A stretch of 64,000 nt of DNA, from contig NZ_ML133584.1 of the NCBI RefSeq assembly GCF_003985125.1, forward strand, positions 1 through 64,000, given 5' to 3'. The stretch's first letter is position 1. Each line of letters starts with the position of its first letter. The notes below the pieces were generated by a model. It did not search any database. It was not told where the DNA came from and was given only the letters and a program-made list of their open reading frames with translations. A program made the translations under genes and the position numbers. Positions 15,158 through 26,768 of this stretch are shown piece after piece. Source of the DNA: Rhizobium phaseoli (GTDB lineage: Bacteria > Pseudomonadota > Alphaproteobacteria > Rhizobiales > Rhizobiaceae).

Positions 15158-16516
15158 TCAGCGCCGGAAACTGGCGGCGGGATGCGCGTCGGGCAACCGG
15201 CCGTTCCCGCCGCCGAACAGCTTCTGGCGCAGCGGCCCTTCGCAGTAATCCGCCTTGAAGAAACCGCGCTCCTGCAGCACCGGCACGACGAGATCGATAA
15301 AATCGATCAGACTTTCCGGCGCCACCGTGCGCGCCAAATTGAAACCGTCGATATCGCCCTGCTCGATCCATTCCTGCAGACGGTCGGCGATCTGCTCCGG
15401 CGATCCCACCACCGGCTTCATCCGGCTGCCGAGCACCATCTGGTCGATAATCTCGCGCTTCGTCACAGGCTTTGCCGCCTGTTTGGTGATGGCGGCAAGC
15501 GCCGATTGATTGGCGTTGGTCGAACTCTGCTCGACGACATCATCCAACCGGAATTTTGCCAAGTCGATGCCGATGGAGGCGGAGTAGTGCGCAAGCGAGG
15601 CCTCGATGCTCGCATGGCGGCGGTAATCCTCCAGCCTGTCTTGTGCTTGCCTCTCCGTCCGCCCGACGACAACAGTAATCAGGTTCAGGATCTTCAATGC
15701 GGCTCCGCCGCGGCCGAATGCCTGCGCCTTCGCCCGCAGCGCATCGACGGTCGGCCGCGCCGCCCCGGGGCTCGGGCTGGCGACGAAGACACATTCGGCG
15801 TGGCGGGCGGCAAAGTCCTGCCCGCGGGCCGAAGCGCCGGCCTGGAAGAGCAGGGGCGTGCGCTGCGGCGAAGGCTCGGCAAGATGGATGCCCTCCATCC
15901 GGTAATATCTGCCGTCATGATGGACGGCGCGCACCTTTGACGGATCGGCATAAATTCCGCCCGTCCGGTCCCGGCGAACTGCATCGTCGTCCCAGCTGCC
16001 CTCCCAGAGCTTGTAGAGGATCTCAAGATATTCCTCGGCTGCGTCGTACCGCGCATTATGCTCCGGCAGCTTGTCGAAACCCATGCTGCGGGCGGCGCTG
16101 TCGAGATAACCGGTGACGATATTCCAGCCGATCCGCCCCTTGGTCAGGTGGTCGAGCGTCGACATGCGCCGTGCCAGCAAAAAGGGCGGCTCGTAGGTGG
16201 TGTTGACGGTGACACCGAAACCCAGATGTTTCGTCACATGGGCCATCGCCGAAATCGGGATCAACGGATCGTTGACGGGGATCTGCGCAGCCGTCTCGAT
16301 CACCGGCGCGGGGCTATCCTTATAGACGTCATAGACGCCGACGATATCGGCTAAGAAGATTCCATCCAGCTTACCGCGCTCCGCGGTCCTGGCGAATTCC
16401 GTCCAGTAGTCGAGATCGGTATAGCGCACCGATTGGTCGCGCGGATGCGTCCACAGGCCGTGGTTGATGTGCCCGACGCAATTCATGTCGAAGGCATAGA
16501 TCTGCATTGTCTTCAT
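15158..16516 (-). CDS. LLM-class FMN-dependent monooxygenase (NtaA/SnaA/DszA type)
   Basis: A 452-residue two-component flavin monooxygenase of the bacterial-luciferase-like fold. Features include MQIYAFDMNCVGHINHGLW near the start, YWTEFARTAERGKLDGIFLAD, TYEPPFLLARRMSTLDHLTKGRIGWNIVT and PLLFQAGASARGQDFAARHAE, all typical of the NtaA/SnaA/DszA/SfnG group that oxidises chelators or organosulfur compounds with reduced FMN. The start at 16516 has AGGACA eight bases upstream. It converges tail-to-tail with metI, fitting a sulfur-compound scavenging role. The flavin reductase partner is not in this window. Confidence 0.82.
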   Translation of the reverse strand: MKTMQIYAFDMNCVGHINHGLWTHPRDQSVRYTDLDYWTEFARTAERGKLDGIFLADIVGVYDVYKDSPAPVIETAAQIPVNDPLIPISAMAHVTKHLGFGVTVNTTYEPPFLLARRMSTLDHLTKGRIGWNIVTGYLDSAARSMGFDKLPEHNARYDAAEEYLEILYKLWEGSWDDDAVRRDRTGGIYADPSKVRAVHHDGRYYRMEGIHLAEPSPQRTPLLFQAGASARGQDFAARHAECVFVASPSPGAARPTVDALRAKAQAFGRGGAALKILNLITVVVGRTERQAQDRLEDYRRHASIEASLAHYSASIGIDLAKFRLDDVVEQSSTNANQSALAAITKQAAKPVTKREIIDQMVLGSRMKPVVGSPEQIADRLQEWIEQGDIDGFNLARTVAPESLIDFIDLVVPVLQERGFFKADYCEGPLRQKLFGGGNGRLPDAHPAASFRR

Positions 16517-16613
16517 GAGAAGTGTCCTGAGCCGGGAATAAAAATCAAGGATTTGTATCGCACGGCGATCCTGTGAAATGGTAGGGTGCGGATGGAAAAT
16601 GCGGAGGAAATGC

Positions 16614-18752
<2,139 letters not shown>

Positions 18753-19913
18753 TTACAGCAACCCGCGCTTCGCCAGATTGCCCATCAGCGCCGCAATGCC
18801 GAAGGTCCAGGGCGGGCATTCGGTGGAGAGGCGCACGGTGTTGACGAGAGCGCCGAGACCTGCCGAGGAAATCTCGACGACATCGCCGATCTTGTGGGTG
18901 AAACCCTGCTTCGGGGCGTCACGATCCTGAGTCGGGGCAAACAATGTGCCGAGAAAGAGCATGAAACCATCGGGATACTGGTGATGGGGCCCAAGTGTCT
19001 GTTTGACCAGATCGGTCGGATCGCGGCTGATCTGCGACATCGAGCTCTTGCCGTTTAGCACGAAGCCATCGCAGCCGGTGACCTTGAGATCGAGTTCGGC
19101 CTTGCGCACGTCATCCAGCCCGTAACTTGCATCGAACAGGCGGATGAAGGGGCCGATCGCGCAGGAGGCGTTGTTGTCCTTGGCCTTGCCGAGCAGCAGC
19201 GCCGAGCGGCCCTCGACGTCACGCAGGTTGACGTCGTTGCCGAGCGTCACACCCTTGATTTCACCGCGGCTGTTGACGGCGAGGACGATTTCCGGCTCGG
19301 GATTGTTCCAGGTCGAGATCGGATGCAGGCCGACATCCGCACCCCAGCCGACCGACGAGAGCACCGGCGCCTTGGTGAAGACCTCGGCGTCAGGTCCGAT
19401 GCCGACTTCGAGATATTGCGACCACATGCCCTCGTCAATCAGCGCCTGCTTGACCTTGGCGGCCTCGGGCGAACCGGCCTTGAGATTGGTGAGGCTGCCC
19501 CCGATCAGCGCGCTGACGCGTTCGCGGATCGAGGCGGCGCGATCGGGATTACCGGCCGCCTTCTCCTCGATGACACGCTCGATCATTGATTGGGCAAAGG
19601 TGACGCCGCAGGCCTTGATCGCCTGCAGGTCGGCGGGCGCCAGCAGATAGGGCCGCGCGGTGTCCGGCGTCCCGGTACTATTGTCGGCGACCTCCTCCAA
19701 GGACCCGACCGCCGTGCCCGTTGCCGCGCGGACGAAGCCGGCGGCATCCTGTTTTTCGAGCAGGGCGCTCAGTGTCGGCGCATCGCACGAGGTAATATCG
19801 ACCAGCATCCCCTCGCGAAGCGTCACGATGCTCGGGCCGGCGGCCTCGGGGCTCCAGACGCGGCCGACAAAAAGACCAGCCGAAGCAGCGGCATCGAGAA
19901 GGGAATGAGTCAT
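18753..19913 (-). CDS. fumarylacetoacetate hydrolase family protein
   Basis: A 386-residue protein whose C-terminal two thirds match the FAH fold. Metal-ligand candidates occur in PEPEIVL and GNDVNLRDVEGR, with KAKDNNASCAIGPFI and GDVVEISSAGLG downstream. The family includes hydratases, hydrolases and decarboxylases of 2-keto acids, several in pentose and aromatic degradation; the specific reaction cannot be read from sequence. The start at 19913 has GGAGGA six bases upstream. It diverges from the Gfo/Idh pair, which suggests a sugar-acid role. Confidence 0.78.
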   Translation of the reverse strand: MTHSLLDAAASAGLFVGRVWSPEAAGPSIVTLREGMLVDITSCDAPTLSALLEKQDAAGFVRAATGTAVGSLEEVADNSTGTPDTARPYLLAPADLQAIKACGVTFAQSMIERVIEEKAAGNPDRAASIRERVSALIGGSLTNLKAGSPEAAKVKQALIDEGMWSQYLEVGIGPDAEVFTKAPVLSSVGWGADVGLHPISTWNNPEPEIVLAVNSRGEIKGVTLGNDVNLRDVEGRSALLLGKAKDNNASCAIGPFIRLFDASYGLDDVRKAELDLKVTGCDGFVLNGKSSMSQISRDPTDLVKQTLGPHHQYPDGFMLFLGTLFAPTQDRDAPKQGFTHKIGDVVEISSAGLGALVNTVRLSTECPPWTFGIAALMGNLAKRGLL

Positions 19914-20277
19914 GGTGATCCTCCGTCACATGCAAGCGGGGCGGGCGCTTTGAAATTTCCGAGATGGCGCCACCCTCCAAGCCGGCGGCGGCTGAAATCG
20001 ATCACATTCACGCTGACGGGGCAAGACATGTTGGAGAAAAAGACTTTTGTCCAATCGGATCGAATAAGCGGCGTGTCGGCAAAACGTCGTCCGAAATCCG
20101 TAAATAACTATTTAGATACAAAATATCATTTTAATTTCAAATATTTACATGTATCAATGCGGACTTTCAGCCTCGATCTCGCCTTGACAGGAGGCAAGAT
20201 TCGTTATCTGTTTTGCCCGATATGGAGGATGCCGGCGTCAGCCGGGCTTGAGAAAATCCCGGGAGGATATTGCAGCG
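19914..20277. other. AT-rich divergent promoter region
   Basis: This 364-base gap has no gene. Its centre (about 20095-20165) is the most AT-rich stretch in the neighbourhood and contains GATACA and TGTATC as distant inverted arms. TTGACA at 20184-20189 is a good -35 match on the plus strand, but the candidate -10 (TATCTG at 20205) is only 15 bases away. It probably drives the FAH gene leftward and the Gfo/Idh pair rightward. Confidence 0.4.
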
Positions 20278-21288
20278 ATGTTGAGATTTGCCGTCGTCGG
20301 AATCGACCATGGGCATACGTTCGATCACGTGAAGGGATTGCTGGCCGCAGGCGGCGAGTTCGTCGGCTACTGCCCGCAGACCTCGGTGCCGGCACTGCGT
20401 GAGGCGTTCGAGAAGACCTATCCCGATGCGCCGCAGATCGATCGGGAAAAGCTGTTCGACGATCCGTCGATCGATGTCATCTGCATTGCCGCGATCCCGC
20501 GCGACCGCGCCGGGCTTGCCATCCGGGCGATGAAAGCCGGCAAGGACGTGATGACCGACAAGCCCGGTGTGACGACCTTCGCGCAGCTCGAAGAGGTCAA
20601 GCGCACCGTCGCCGAGACCGGCAGGATCTTTTCGATCTGCTTTTCCGAGCGCCATTGCGTGCGCTCCGCCGTCAAGGCTGGCAAGCTCGTCGCCGAAGGC
20701 GCGATCGGCAAGGTGATCCAAACGCTCGGCGTCGGCCCGCACCGCCTGCAGCTGCCGACCAGGCCCGACTGGTTCTTCGATCCGGAAGCCTTCGGCGGCA
20801 TCATCGTCGATATCGCCTCGCATCAGGTGGATCAGTTCCTGTTCTATACCGGCTCGACGTCGGGCGAAGTCATCGCCAGCTCGATCGGCAATTTCGGCAT
20901 GCCCGACAAACCCGCCTTCCAGGATTTCGGCGAAGTGCTGCTACGCTCCGACAGAGCGGCAGGCTACGTCCGCGTCGACTGGTTCACACCGGAGGCGCTG
21001 CCGACCTGGGGCGATGGACGCCTGACCATCCTCGGTACCGAGGGTTATATCGAGCTGCGCAAATACATCGACATTGCCGGCCGGCCGGGCAAGGATCACC
21101 TCTTCCTCGTCAACGGCAAGGAAATGACCCATATCGATTGCAGCGGCGAGAAACTCGATTATTTCGATGCTTTCACCGCCGACGTCGGCAACCGCACGCA
21201 GACGGCGATGACGCAGGATCACGTCTTCGAAGTCTGCCGCCTTTCTCTCGAAGCCCAGACGAAAGCCGCGCGCATCGGCGCTCGCTGA
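20278..21288 (+). CDS. Gfo/Idh/MocA-family oxidoreductase
   Basis: A 336-residue NAD(P)-dependent sugar or cyclitol dehydrogenase with an N-terminal Rossmann domain (LRFAVVGIDHGHTFDH, where the usual GxGxxG is replaced by GIDHGH) and a C-terminal beta-sheet substrate domain. The usual EKP motif appears as TDKP, and DIASHQVDQF supplies the catalytic His and Asp. The unusual nucleotide loop suggests a divergent subfamily. It lies ten bases upstream of a second Gfo/Idh gene. ATG 20278 follows GGGAGG. Confidence 0.82.
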   Translation: MLRFAVVGIDHGHTFDHVKGLLAAGGEFVGYCPQTSVPALREAFEKTYPDAPQIDREKLFDDPSIDVICIAAIPRDRAGLAIRAMKAGKDVMTDKPGVTTFAQLEEVKRTVAETGRIFSICFSERHCVRSAVKAGKLVAEGAIGKVIQTLGVGPHRLQLPTRPDWFFDPEAFGGIIVDIASHQVDQFLFYTGSTSGEVIASSIGNFGMPDKPAFQDFGEVLLRSDRAAGYVRVDWFTPEALPTWGDGRLTILGTEGYIELRKYIDIAGRPGKDHLFLVNGKEMTHIDCSGEKLDYFDAFTADVGNRTQTAMTQDHVFEVCRLSLEAQTKAARIGAR

Positions 21289-21298
21289 GGAGGATAGC

Positions 21299-22372
21299 AT
21301 GACCAGGAAATTGCGCGTCGGCGTCATCGGCGCAGGGATTGCCGCGCGGCATCTGACAGGTTTCGGCTGGAACAAGGATCTCTTTGAGGTTCCCGTACTC
21401 TGCTCGCTCGATGAGGATCGCGGCAAAGCGCTGTGCGAAGAGTTCGGCATCGACGAATATACGCAGGATGCGGACTCGCTGTTTGCCCGCGACGATCTCG
21501 ACATCATCGACATTTCCACGCCGCCGAGCTCGCATTTCGAGCTGTGCCGCAAGGGCATCGAATCCGGCAAGCACGTCATCTGCGAGAAGCCGCTCTTCGG
21601 CTCGATCGCCGAGGTCGACGAGATGGAGCGCATCCTCGCCCGCTTCCCCGGCAGGAAGCTGATGCCGATCTTCCAGTATCGCTACGGCTCCGGCCTGCAG
21701 AAACTGAAGCTGCTGATTGAGCAAGGCCTGGCGGGCAAGCCGTTCCTGACGACGATCGAGACCCATTGGTGGCGTGGACCGGATTATTACGCCGTGCCGT
21801 GGCGCGGCAAATGGGCGAGCGAGCTCGGCGGCGGCCTTCTCGGCCATGCGATCCACGCCCACGACATGCTGAATTATGTGCACGGCCCCTGCGCCGAGGT
21901 GTTTTCCTATGGCGCGACGCTGGTCAACCCGATCGAGGTGGAGGATACCGCCGCGCTATCGGTGAAGATGCAGAACGGCTCGCTGGCGACGCTGTCGATG
22001 ACGCTCGGCTCACGCAAGGAGATCTCGCGGCTGCGCTTCTGCTTCAGCGATCTCGTCGCCGAAAGCATTCTCGAACCCTACACGATGGGCCGCGATCCCT
22101 GGGTCTTCACGGCAGGAACGGAGGAACACCAAGCGAAAATCGACGCGGCGCTGGCCGCTTATGTGCCGGGCGAGGACGGCTATACCCGCCAGTTCGAGCT
22201 GTTCCACAAGGCGATCATTGAGGGCAAGGACCCGCCGGTGACGCTGCAGGATGCTCGCAACTCACTGGAACTGGTGACAGCCGCCTATTTCTCGCAACGC
22301 ACCGGCAAGCCGACGCCGATGCCGATTGCCGCCGATCATCCGCTCTACCGCTCCTGGCTTCCGCAAGAATAG
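21299..22372 (+). CDS. Gfo/Idh/MocA-family oxidoreductase
   Basis: A 357-residue dehydrogenase with a canonical Rossmann start (LRVGVIGAGIAARHL), EKP in ICEKPLFGS, and a substrate domain with GGGLLGHAIHAHDML carrying the likely catalytic Asp and His. It is clearly different from the upstream copy, so the two probably act on successive or alternative polyol or sugar intermediates. GAGGAGG precedes the ATG. The gap downstream holds a broken acetyltransferase on the other strand. Confidence 0.85.
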   Translation: MTRKLRVGVIGAGIAARHLTGFGWNKDLFEVPVLCSLDEDRGKALCEEFGIDEYTQDADSLFARDDLDIIDISTPPSSHFELCRKGIESGKHVICEKPLFGSIAEVDEMERILARFPGRKLMPIFQYRYGSGLQKLKLLIEQGLAGKPFLTTIETHWWRGPDYYAVPWRGKWASELGGGLLGHAIHAHDMLNYVHGPCAEVFSYGATLVNPIEVEDTAALSVKMQNGSLATLSMTLGSRKEISRLRFCFSDLVAESILEPYTMGRDPWVFTAGTEEHQAKIDAALAAYVPGEDGYTRQFELFHKAIIEGKDPPVTLQDARNSLELVTAAYFSQRTGKPTPMPIAADHPLYRSWLPQE

Positions 22373-22458
22373 CGCGTGGCTGCCGGGCTCCGCGAGTAGC
22401 GGGGGGTCTGATAAGGGGAGGCTTCGATCGGGTCATTCCGACGAGGTCTTCGGCATGA

Positions 22459-22947
22459 TCAAAGAGAAGATGTCGGGCGGCGCCCGGCATCTACCTTGAC
22501 CGCCGTTCCGTTCAGAAGCGGAACCTGGACAAGCCTATCATAGAGCTGGAAGCCCAACTTTGCGTAATAGGCAAGACCGCCGACATTGTCGGCACGAATC
22601 GTCGCATTGATGAATTCGAGCCCGAGCTCTTCGGCTGCTGCCCGCGTCGCTGGAAAAAGGGCGCTGCCGACGCCTGATATCTTCAGGCTCATGCGGGCAA
22701 ATGTTGCAATATCGGCTTAACCTTTCGGCGGATCGCCGTACAAGCTCAGCGACTGAAAGCCGGCAAGCGACCGATCATAGACAGCCACATGGCAGACAAG
22801 GGGAAACTCGCCGTCGATGAACCAATCTGCGAATTCCGCAGCCGTCAGCGGCGTCTCGAGCGCGGTTGTTCCGCCGGTCAGGATAATTTCGTTTAGGAGA
22901 CTACACAGCTCCTCCGCATCGGCAGATGCTGCTCTTCGAATATGCAT
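22459..22947 (-). pseudogene. GNAT N-acetyltransferase interrupted by an in-frame TAA
   Basis: The frame starts at 22947 (MHIRRAASADAEEL) and runs through GDPPKG to a TAA at 22717-22719, then continues in the same frame as ADIATFARMSLKISGVGSAL and FINATIRADNVGGLAYYAKLGF, the normal GNAT acetyl-CoA and C-terminal segments. Related proteins have a tryptophan where the TAA stands, so TGG to TAA is the likely lesion. The last residues (VKVDAGRRPTSSL) also look eroded. Two separate short proteins are unlikely, since the second half would begin inside the fold. Confidence 0.7.
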
Positions 22948-23100
22948 CACTTTGGTGGCCCCGTCTTTCGACGAAAACCTGTTGGCGAAATTGAGAGAGC
23001 GCAAGCGACCACCCGTCTGCGGCCTCCAGCCGTCCCGCCCATCCGTAAAATTCCAAGGCGCCGCCGCAATCCGTCTCATCCGCAAACGAAAGAAGCACCT

Positions 23101-23541
23101 ATGCTGAAATCCTTCGAACATATCGGCATGACGGTCAGCGACATGGATCGTGCCATCGATTTTTACTGCGGCCTGCTCGGCCTGCGCCTGCACCTGCGCA
23201 AGACGATGGCAGACGGCTCTGGGATCGCCTTTCTCGATGCCGGTGGCGGCATGCTCGAGATCTTCGCGCCGGCCGGTGGTGCGGCACGGGCGGTCGACGT
23301 TCCCGAGAGCACGGCAGGGCTACGCCATCTGACTTTCTTATTCGAAAATGTCGATGAAACATTCGCTCGACTGGAACAGGCTGGCGTCGAGATCAAGGAG
23401 CGGCCGCGCCTGGCTGTCAATGCCGAAGTTCTGCACAAGGTTGCCTTTCTGCGCGATCCCGATGGCATTCAGATCGAACTTGCCGAGAAACGGACGTCTG
23501 GCGTCGACTCGTTGCGATCGGCCGGGAACGATCGCAGCTAG
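23101..23541 (+). CDS. VOC-superfamily (glyoxalase-like) protein
   Basis: A 146-residue protein with two beta-alpha-beta-beta-beta modules and the four positions expected for metal ligands: His7 (EHIG), Glu in MLEIFAP, His in LRHLTF and Glu in IQIELAEK. Members are glyoxalases, epimerases, dioxygenases or resistance proteins, and sequence alone does not decide. Its position in a sugar-catabolic cluster would suit an isomerase or lyase role. The stop overlaps the end of the convergent AraC gene by four bases. Confidence 0.78.
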   Translation: MLKSFEHIGMTVSDMDRAIDFYCGLLGLRLHLRKTMADGSGIAFLDAGGGMLEIFAPAGGAARAVDVPESTAGLRHLTFLFENVDETFARLEQAGVEIKERPRLAVNAEVLHKVAFLRDPDGIQIELAEKRTSGVDSLRSAGNDRS

Positions 23542-24458
23542 TTCTGGAAGGCGCCGGCGGGCATCGTCGTCACCAGCCGGATATCCCGGCGGAAGTCCGA
23601 TGGCGACATGCCGGCGATATGCCGGAAGGATTTGTTGAAGGCGCTGATCGAGCCGAAGCCGCTGTCCATCGCCACCTGCAGCACGTTGGCGCCCTCGCTC
23701 ATCAGCATCGCCTGGGCGCGCGACAGCCTGAGCAGCGTCACATATTTGCTGATCGTCATGCCGGTCGATCGCTTGAACAGGTTCATCGCATATTTCGGGT
23801 GCAGATCGGCGGCGCGGGCGATGTCGACCGAATCGATGTCCTGCAGGAAATTGGCGGCGATGAAATCGCACATGCGCGCGACGCTGCGCGAGGAATTCGC
23901 ATGCGGCTGATCGCCTTCCAGGCTGACGGTCGTCTTTGATGTCGTCATCGAATAGGGTTCGAGCGCAATGCGCTCGATGCGCAGCAGCAATTCATCAACG
24001 GCGTGCTGGGCCTTGGCGGAATCGCCGGATTTGGCATAGCGGAACCAGCGAGCGAAATTTTCGTTGTCGGCGGCATCGGTTGCCGAGGTCAGCAGCGTCT
24101 CGCCTTTCATCAGCCGGCTGGAAATGCTGATCGGCAGACGCAGCCGGAAGAAATAGATGAGCGGCAGATGGGCGCCGGCATAGAGCGAATCATCAGAGGA
24201 TTCGTCCATCTGATGCGGCTGGCCGCCCCAGAAGAGGCACATTTCGCCGGCGTTCAGTCGGAATTCGTGATCGCTCATCCGATAATGAACAGTGCCGCGC
24301 ATCACGTAGTTGACCTCGACCTGCGCATGCCAGTGCGGCATGGCCATGACGAGCGGATGGGCATGAAACATCTGCAGCGCCGTCGGCGAACCCTCGATAC
24401 TGCTTGCGCCGGGTTGGTAGATTGCATGCGTGCCGATCTTACTTTCCGCCAAATCCAT
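23538..24458 (-). CDS. AraC-family transcriptional regulator
   Basis: A 306-residue regulator with an N-terminal cupin sensor domain (PHWHAQVEVNYVMRGTVHY) and a C-terminal double helix-turn-helix (about 200-295: VDIARAADLHPKYAMNLFKR and VLQVAMDSGFGSISAFNKSF). It is transcribed away from the CUT1 transporter at 24545, with 86 bases between the starts, so it very likely activates that operon in response to the imported sugar. Its layout is MelR/RhaS-like. Confidence 0.87.
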   Translation of the reverse strand: MDLAESKIGTHAIYQPGASSIEGSPTALQMFHAHPLVMAMPHWHAQVEVNYVMRGTVHYRMSDHEFRLNAGEMCLFWGGQPHQMDESSDDSLYAGAHLPLIYFFRLRLPISISSRLMKGETLLTSATDAADNENFARWFRYAKSGDSAKAQHAVDELLLRIERIALEPYSMTTSKTTVSLEGDQPHANSSRSVARMCDFIAANFLQDIDSVDIARAADLHPKYAMNLFKRSTGMTISKYVTLLRLSRAQAMLMSEGANVLQVAMDSGFGSISAFNKSFRHIAGMSPSDFRRDIRLVTTMPAGAFQN

Positions 24459-24544
24459 GTTCCCTTTTTAGGAGACAGCCGCTCCCTTGCGGATAGTTTA
24501 ACCGGGTTCGTGAAAGATCGGCAATTGAAAAGGGAGGATTTTCA

Positions 24545-25819
24545 ATGCGCTTCAAACTTCTCGCTGCCACGGCAGCTGTCGCACTGCTCGCTTCCGGCTC
24601 CGCCTTTGCGGAACCGGCCAATCTCACCATCTGGAGCTGGAACGTCGCCGCGTCGGCATTGAAGTCCACGCTTCCAGGCTTCAACAAGCAGTTTCCCGAC
24701 ATCAAGGTCACCGTGGAGGACCTCGGAAACAGCCAGGTCTTCGACAAGACGCTCGCAGCCTGCGCTGCCGGTGGCGAAGGCTTGCCCGACATCGTCAGCA
24801 TCGAAAATTTCGAAGCTGAAATCTTCTGGAGCCGCTTCCCGGATTGCTTCGCCAATCTGAAGGAGCTCGGTTACACTGCCGATATTCAGGCAAAGTTCCC
24901 CGACTTCAAGCGCACCGAGCTCGAGGTCGGCGATGTTGCCTATGCCATGCCCTGGGATTCCGGTCCCGTCGCCGTCTTCTACCGCCGCGATCTCTATGAA
25001 AAGGCCGGCGTCGATCCGAGCACCATCAGCACCTGGGACGATTTCATCGCCGCCGGCAAAAAAATCTCGGCCGCCAATCCCGGCGTGGTCATGGCCCAGG
25101 CCGATTTCAACGGCGACAGCGAATGGTTCCGCATGATCGCCAACGAGCAGGGCTGCGGCTATTTCTCGACCGACGGCCAGAATATCACCATCAACCAGCC
25201 GGCCTGCGTCGCTTCGCTGCAAAAGGTGAAGGAGATGAAGGATGCCGGCACGCTGACATCAGCCAATTGGGACGAAAAGATCCAGGCCAATACCGCCGGC
25301 AAGGCAGCGAGCCAGCTCTATGGCGGCTGGTATGAGGGCACCGTGCGCTCGACCTCTCCCGACCTCAAGGGGAAGTGGGGCGTCTACCGGATGCCGAGCC
25401 TGACGGCCGATGGCCCGCACGCGGCTAATCTCGGCGGTTCGTCGCTTGCCATTTCGGCAACCTCCGCAAACAAGGAAGCCGCCTGGAAGTTCGTCAACTA
25501 CGCTCTCGGCACCAACGAGGGGCAGGTGACCATGCTGAAGGAATTCGGCCTGGTGCCGTCGCTGCTTTCGGCCGAGAAGGATCCCTTCGTCAACGAGGCG
25601 CAGCCCTATTGGGGCGGGCAGAAGGTCTGGGCCGATATTTTGGCGACGCTGCCGAAGATCGTTCCGAGCCGCGGCACCGCCTTCCAGAGTGATGCCGAAG
25701 GTATCTTCAGGGCAACGCAGACGAAATTCCTCGCCGGCGGTTATCCCGACGCCAAGGCGGCTCTCGACGACGCCGCCAAACAGATCGCTTCGGCGACGGG
25801 TCTTCCGATCGCACAATGA
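24545..25819 (+). CDS. CUT1 ABC transporter sugar-binding protein
   Basis: A 424-residue periplasmic binding protein with a Sec signal (cleavage near SAFA-EP) and the type I extracellular-solute-binding fold: LTIWSWN, DIVSIENFEAE, and a C-terminal AAWKFVNYALGTNEGQ segment typical of malE/ugpB relatives. It captures an unknown oligosaccharide, polyol or glycoside. It heads an operon of binding protein, two permeases and an ATPase, and is followed by a strong hairpin. GGGAGGA precedes the ATG. Confidence 0.88.
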   Translation: MRFKLLAATAAVALLASGSAFAEPANLTIWSWNVAASALKSTLPGFNKQFPDIKVTVEDLGNSQVFDKTLAACAAGGEGLPDIVSIENFEAEIFWSRFPDCFANLKELGYTADIQAKFPDFKRTELEVGDVAYAMPWDSGPVAVFYRRDLYEKAGVDPSTISTWDDFIAAGKKISAANPGVVMAQADFNGDSEWFRMIANEQGCGYFSTDGQNITINQPACVASLQKVKEMKDAGTLTSANWDEKIQANTAGKAASQLYGGWYEGTVRSTSPDLKGKWGVYRMPSLTADGPHAANLGGSSLAISATSANKEAAWKFVNYALGTNEGQVTMLKEFGLVPSLLSAEKDPFVNEAQPYWGGQKVWADILATLPKIVPSRGTAFQSDAEGIFRATQTKFLAGGYPDAKAALDDAAKQIASATGLPIAQ

Positions 25820-25825
25820 ATGACG

Positions 25826-25852
25826 ATGCCGGGCGCTTCGGGCGCCCGGCAT
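25826..25852 (+). terminator. hairpin after binding-protein gene
   Basis: ATGCCGGGCGC and GCGCCCGGCAT pair over 11 bp with a TTCGG loop, seven bases after the stop codon. No long T-run follows, so partial termination or 3'-end protection of the binding-protein mRNA is more likely than full termination before the permease genes. Confidence 0.6.
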
Positions 25853-25907
25853 TCTCCCGGCCTGCAAAGCGGCCGGTCATTCGTTGATTTCGTGTGGAGG
25901 AAACTGG

Positions 25908-26768
25908 ATGCCGTTCAGAACCCGGAGCGCCTATGCGTTCCTCGCTCCCTATCTGCTGATCTTTGCCACCTTCTGGGTCTGGCCGATCATCAATTCGTTC
26001 CTGATTTCCTTTCAAAACACCCGCATCAACCCGTGGAAATACAGTCTGCAGTCCAATTGGGGCCGGCTCTTCTACGACCCTGCCTTCTATAACGCTCTTT
26101 ACAACACGCTGATCATCCTGGTGATCCAGGTGCCGGTCATGATCGCGCTTGCGACCGTCATGGCCGTGCTGCTCAATTCGCCGCTCCTGAAAGCGCGCCC
26201 GCTGTTCCGTTTCGCCTTCTTTGCGCCGGTCGTCGTCGGTGAGGTCGCCTACGCAGCCGTGTTCCGGCTGATGTTCAGCCTCGATTTCGGCGTCATCAAC
26301 AAGATGATTTCGGCCGTCGGTTTCAGCCCCGTATCCTGGTTCGACAATGCCAATGCCGCGATGGCGGTGATCATCCTCGCCGTCACATGGCGCTGGGCCG
26401 GCTATAACGCCATCATCATCCTCGCCGGCCTGCAGGCCATTCCCGACGATGTCTACGAGGCAGCCACCCTCGACCGGGTGAGCAAGGTACAGCAATTCTT
26501 CCACATCACCCTTCCGCTGCTGAAGCCGATCATCCTCTTCTGTGTGGTGCTCTCGGTCATCGGCACTATGCAGCTCTTTACCGAGCCCTTCCTGATCACA
26601 AATCGCGGCGGTCCCGGCGGTGGTACGGAGACACTCGGCCTCTTTCTCTACCGCCAGGGCTTCACCTCGCTGAACTTCGGCTATGCCTCGGCGATCGCCT
26701 ATACGATGGCGGCCCTCGCCGTGGTGATCTCGCTTCTCAATCTCTGGCTCGGGAGGGAACCGAAATGA
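25908..26768 (+). CDS. CUT1 ABC transporter permease (MalF type)
   Basis: A 286-residue inner-membrane permease with about six helices and the ATPase-contact loop EAATLDRVSKVQQFFHITLP. The start FRTRSAYAFLAPYLLIF is typical of UgpA/MalF-type sugar permeases. ATG 25908 follows GTGGAGG by seven bases; the in-frame upstream start lacks a site. The stop overlaps the next ATG. Confidence 0.9.
   Translation: MPFRTRSAYAFLAPYLLIFATFWVWPIINSFLISFQNTRINPWKYSLQSNWGRLFYDPAFYNALYNTLIILVIQVPVMIALATVMAVLLNSPLLKARPLFRFAFFAPVVVGEVAYAAVFRLMFSLDFGVINKMISAVGFSPVSWFDNANAAMAVIILAVTWRWAGYNAIIILAGLQAIPDDVYEAATLDRVSKVQQFFHITLPLLKPIILFCVVLSVIGTMQLFTEPFLITNRGGPGGGTETLGLFLYRQGFTSLNFGYASAIAYTMAALAVVISLLNLWLGREPK

Noticed and set aside
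22901..23098. Short minus-strand frame upstream of the broken acetyltransferase
   Set aside because: It overlaps the acetyltransferase start in another frame, has no recognisable fold, and no ribosome site.
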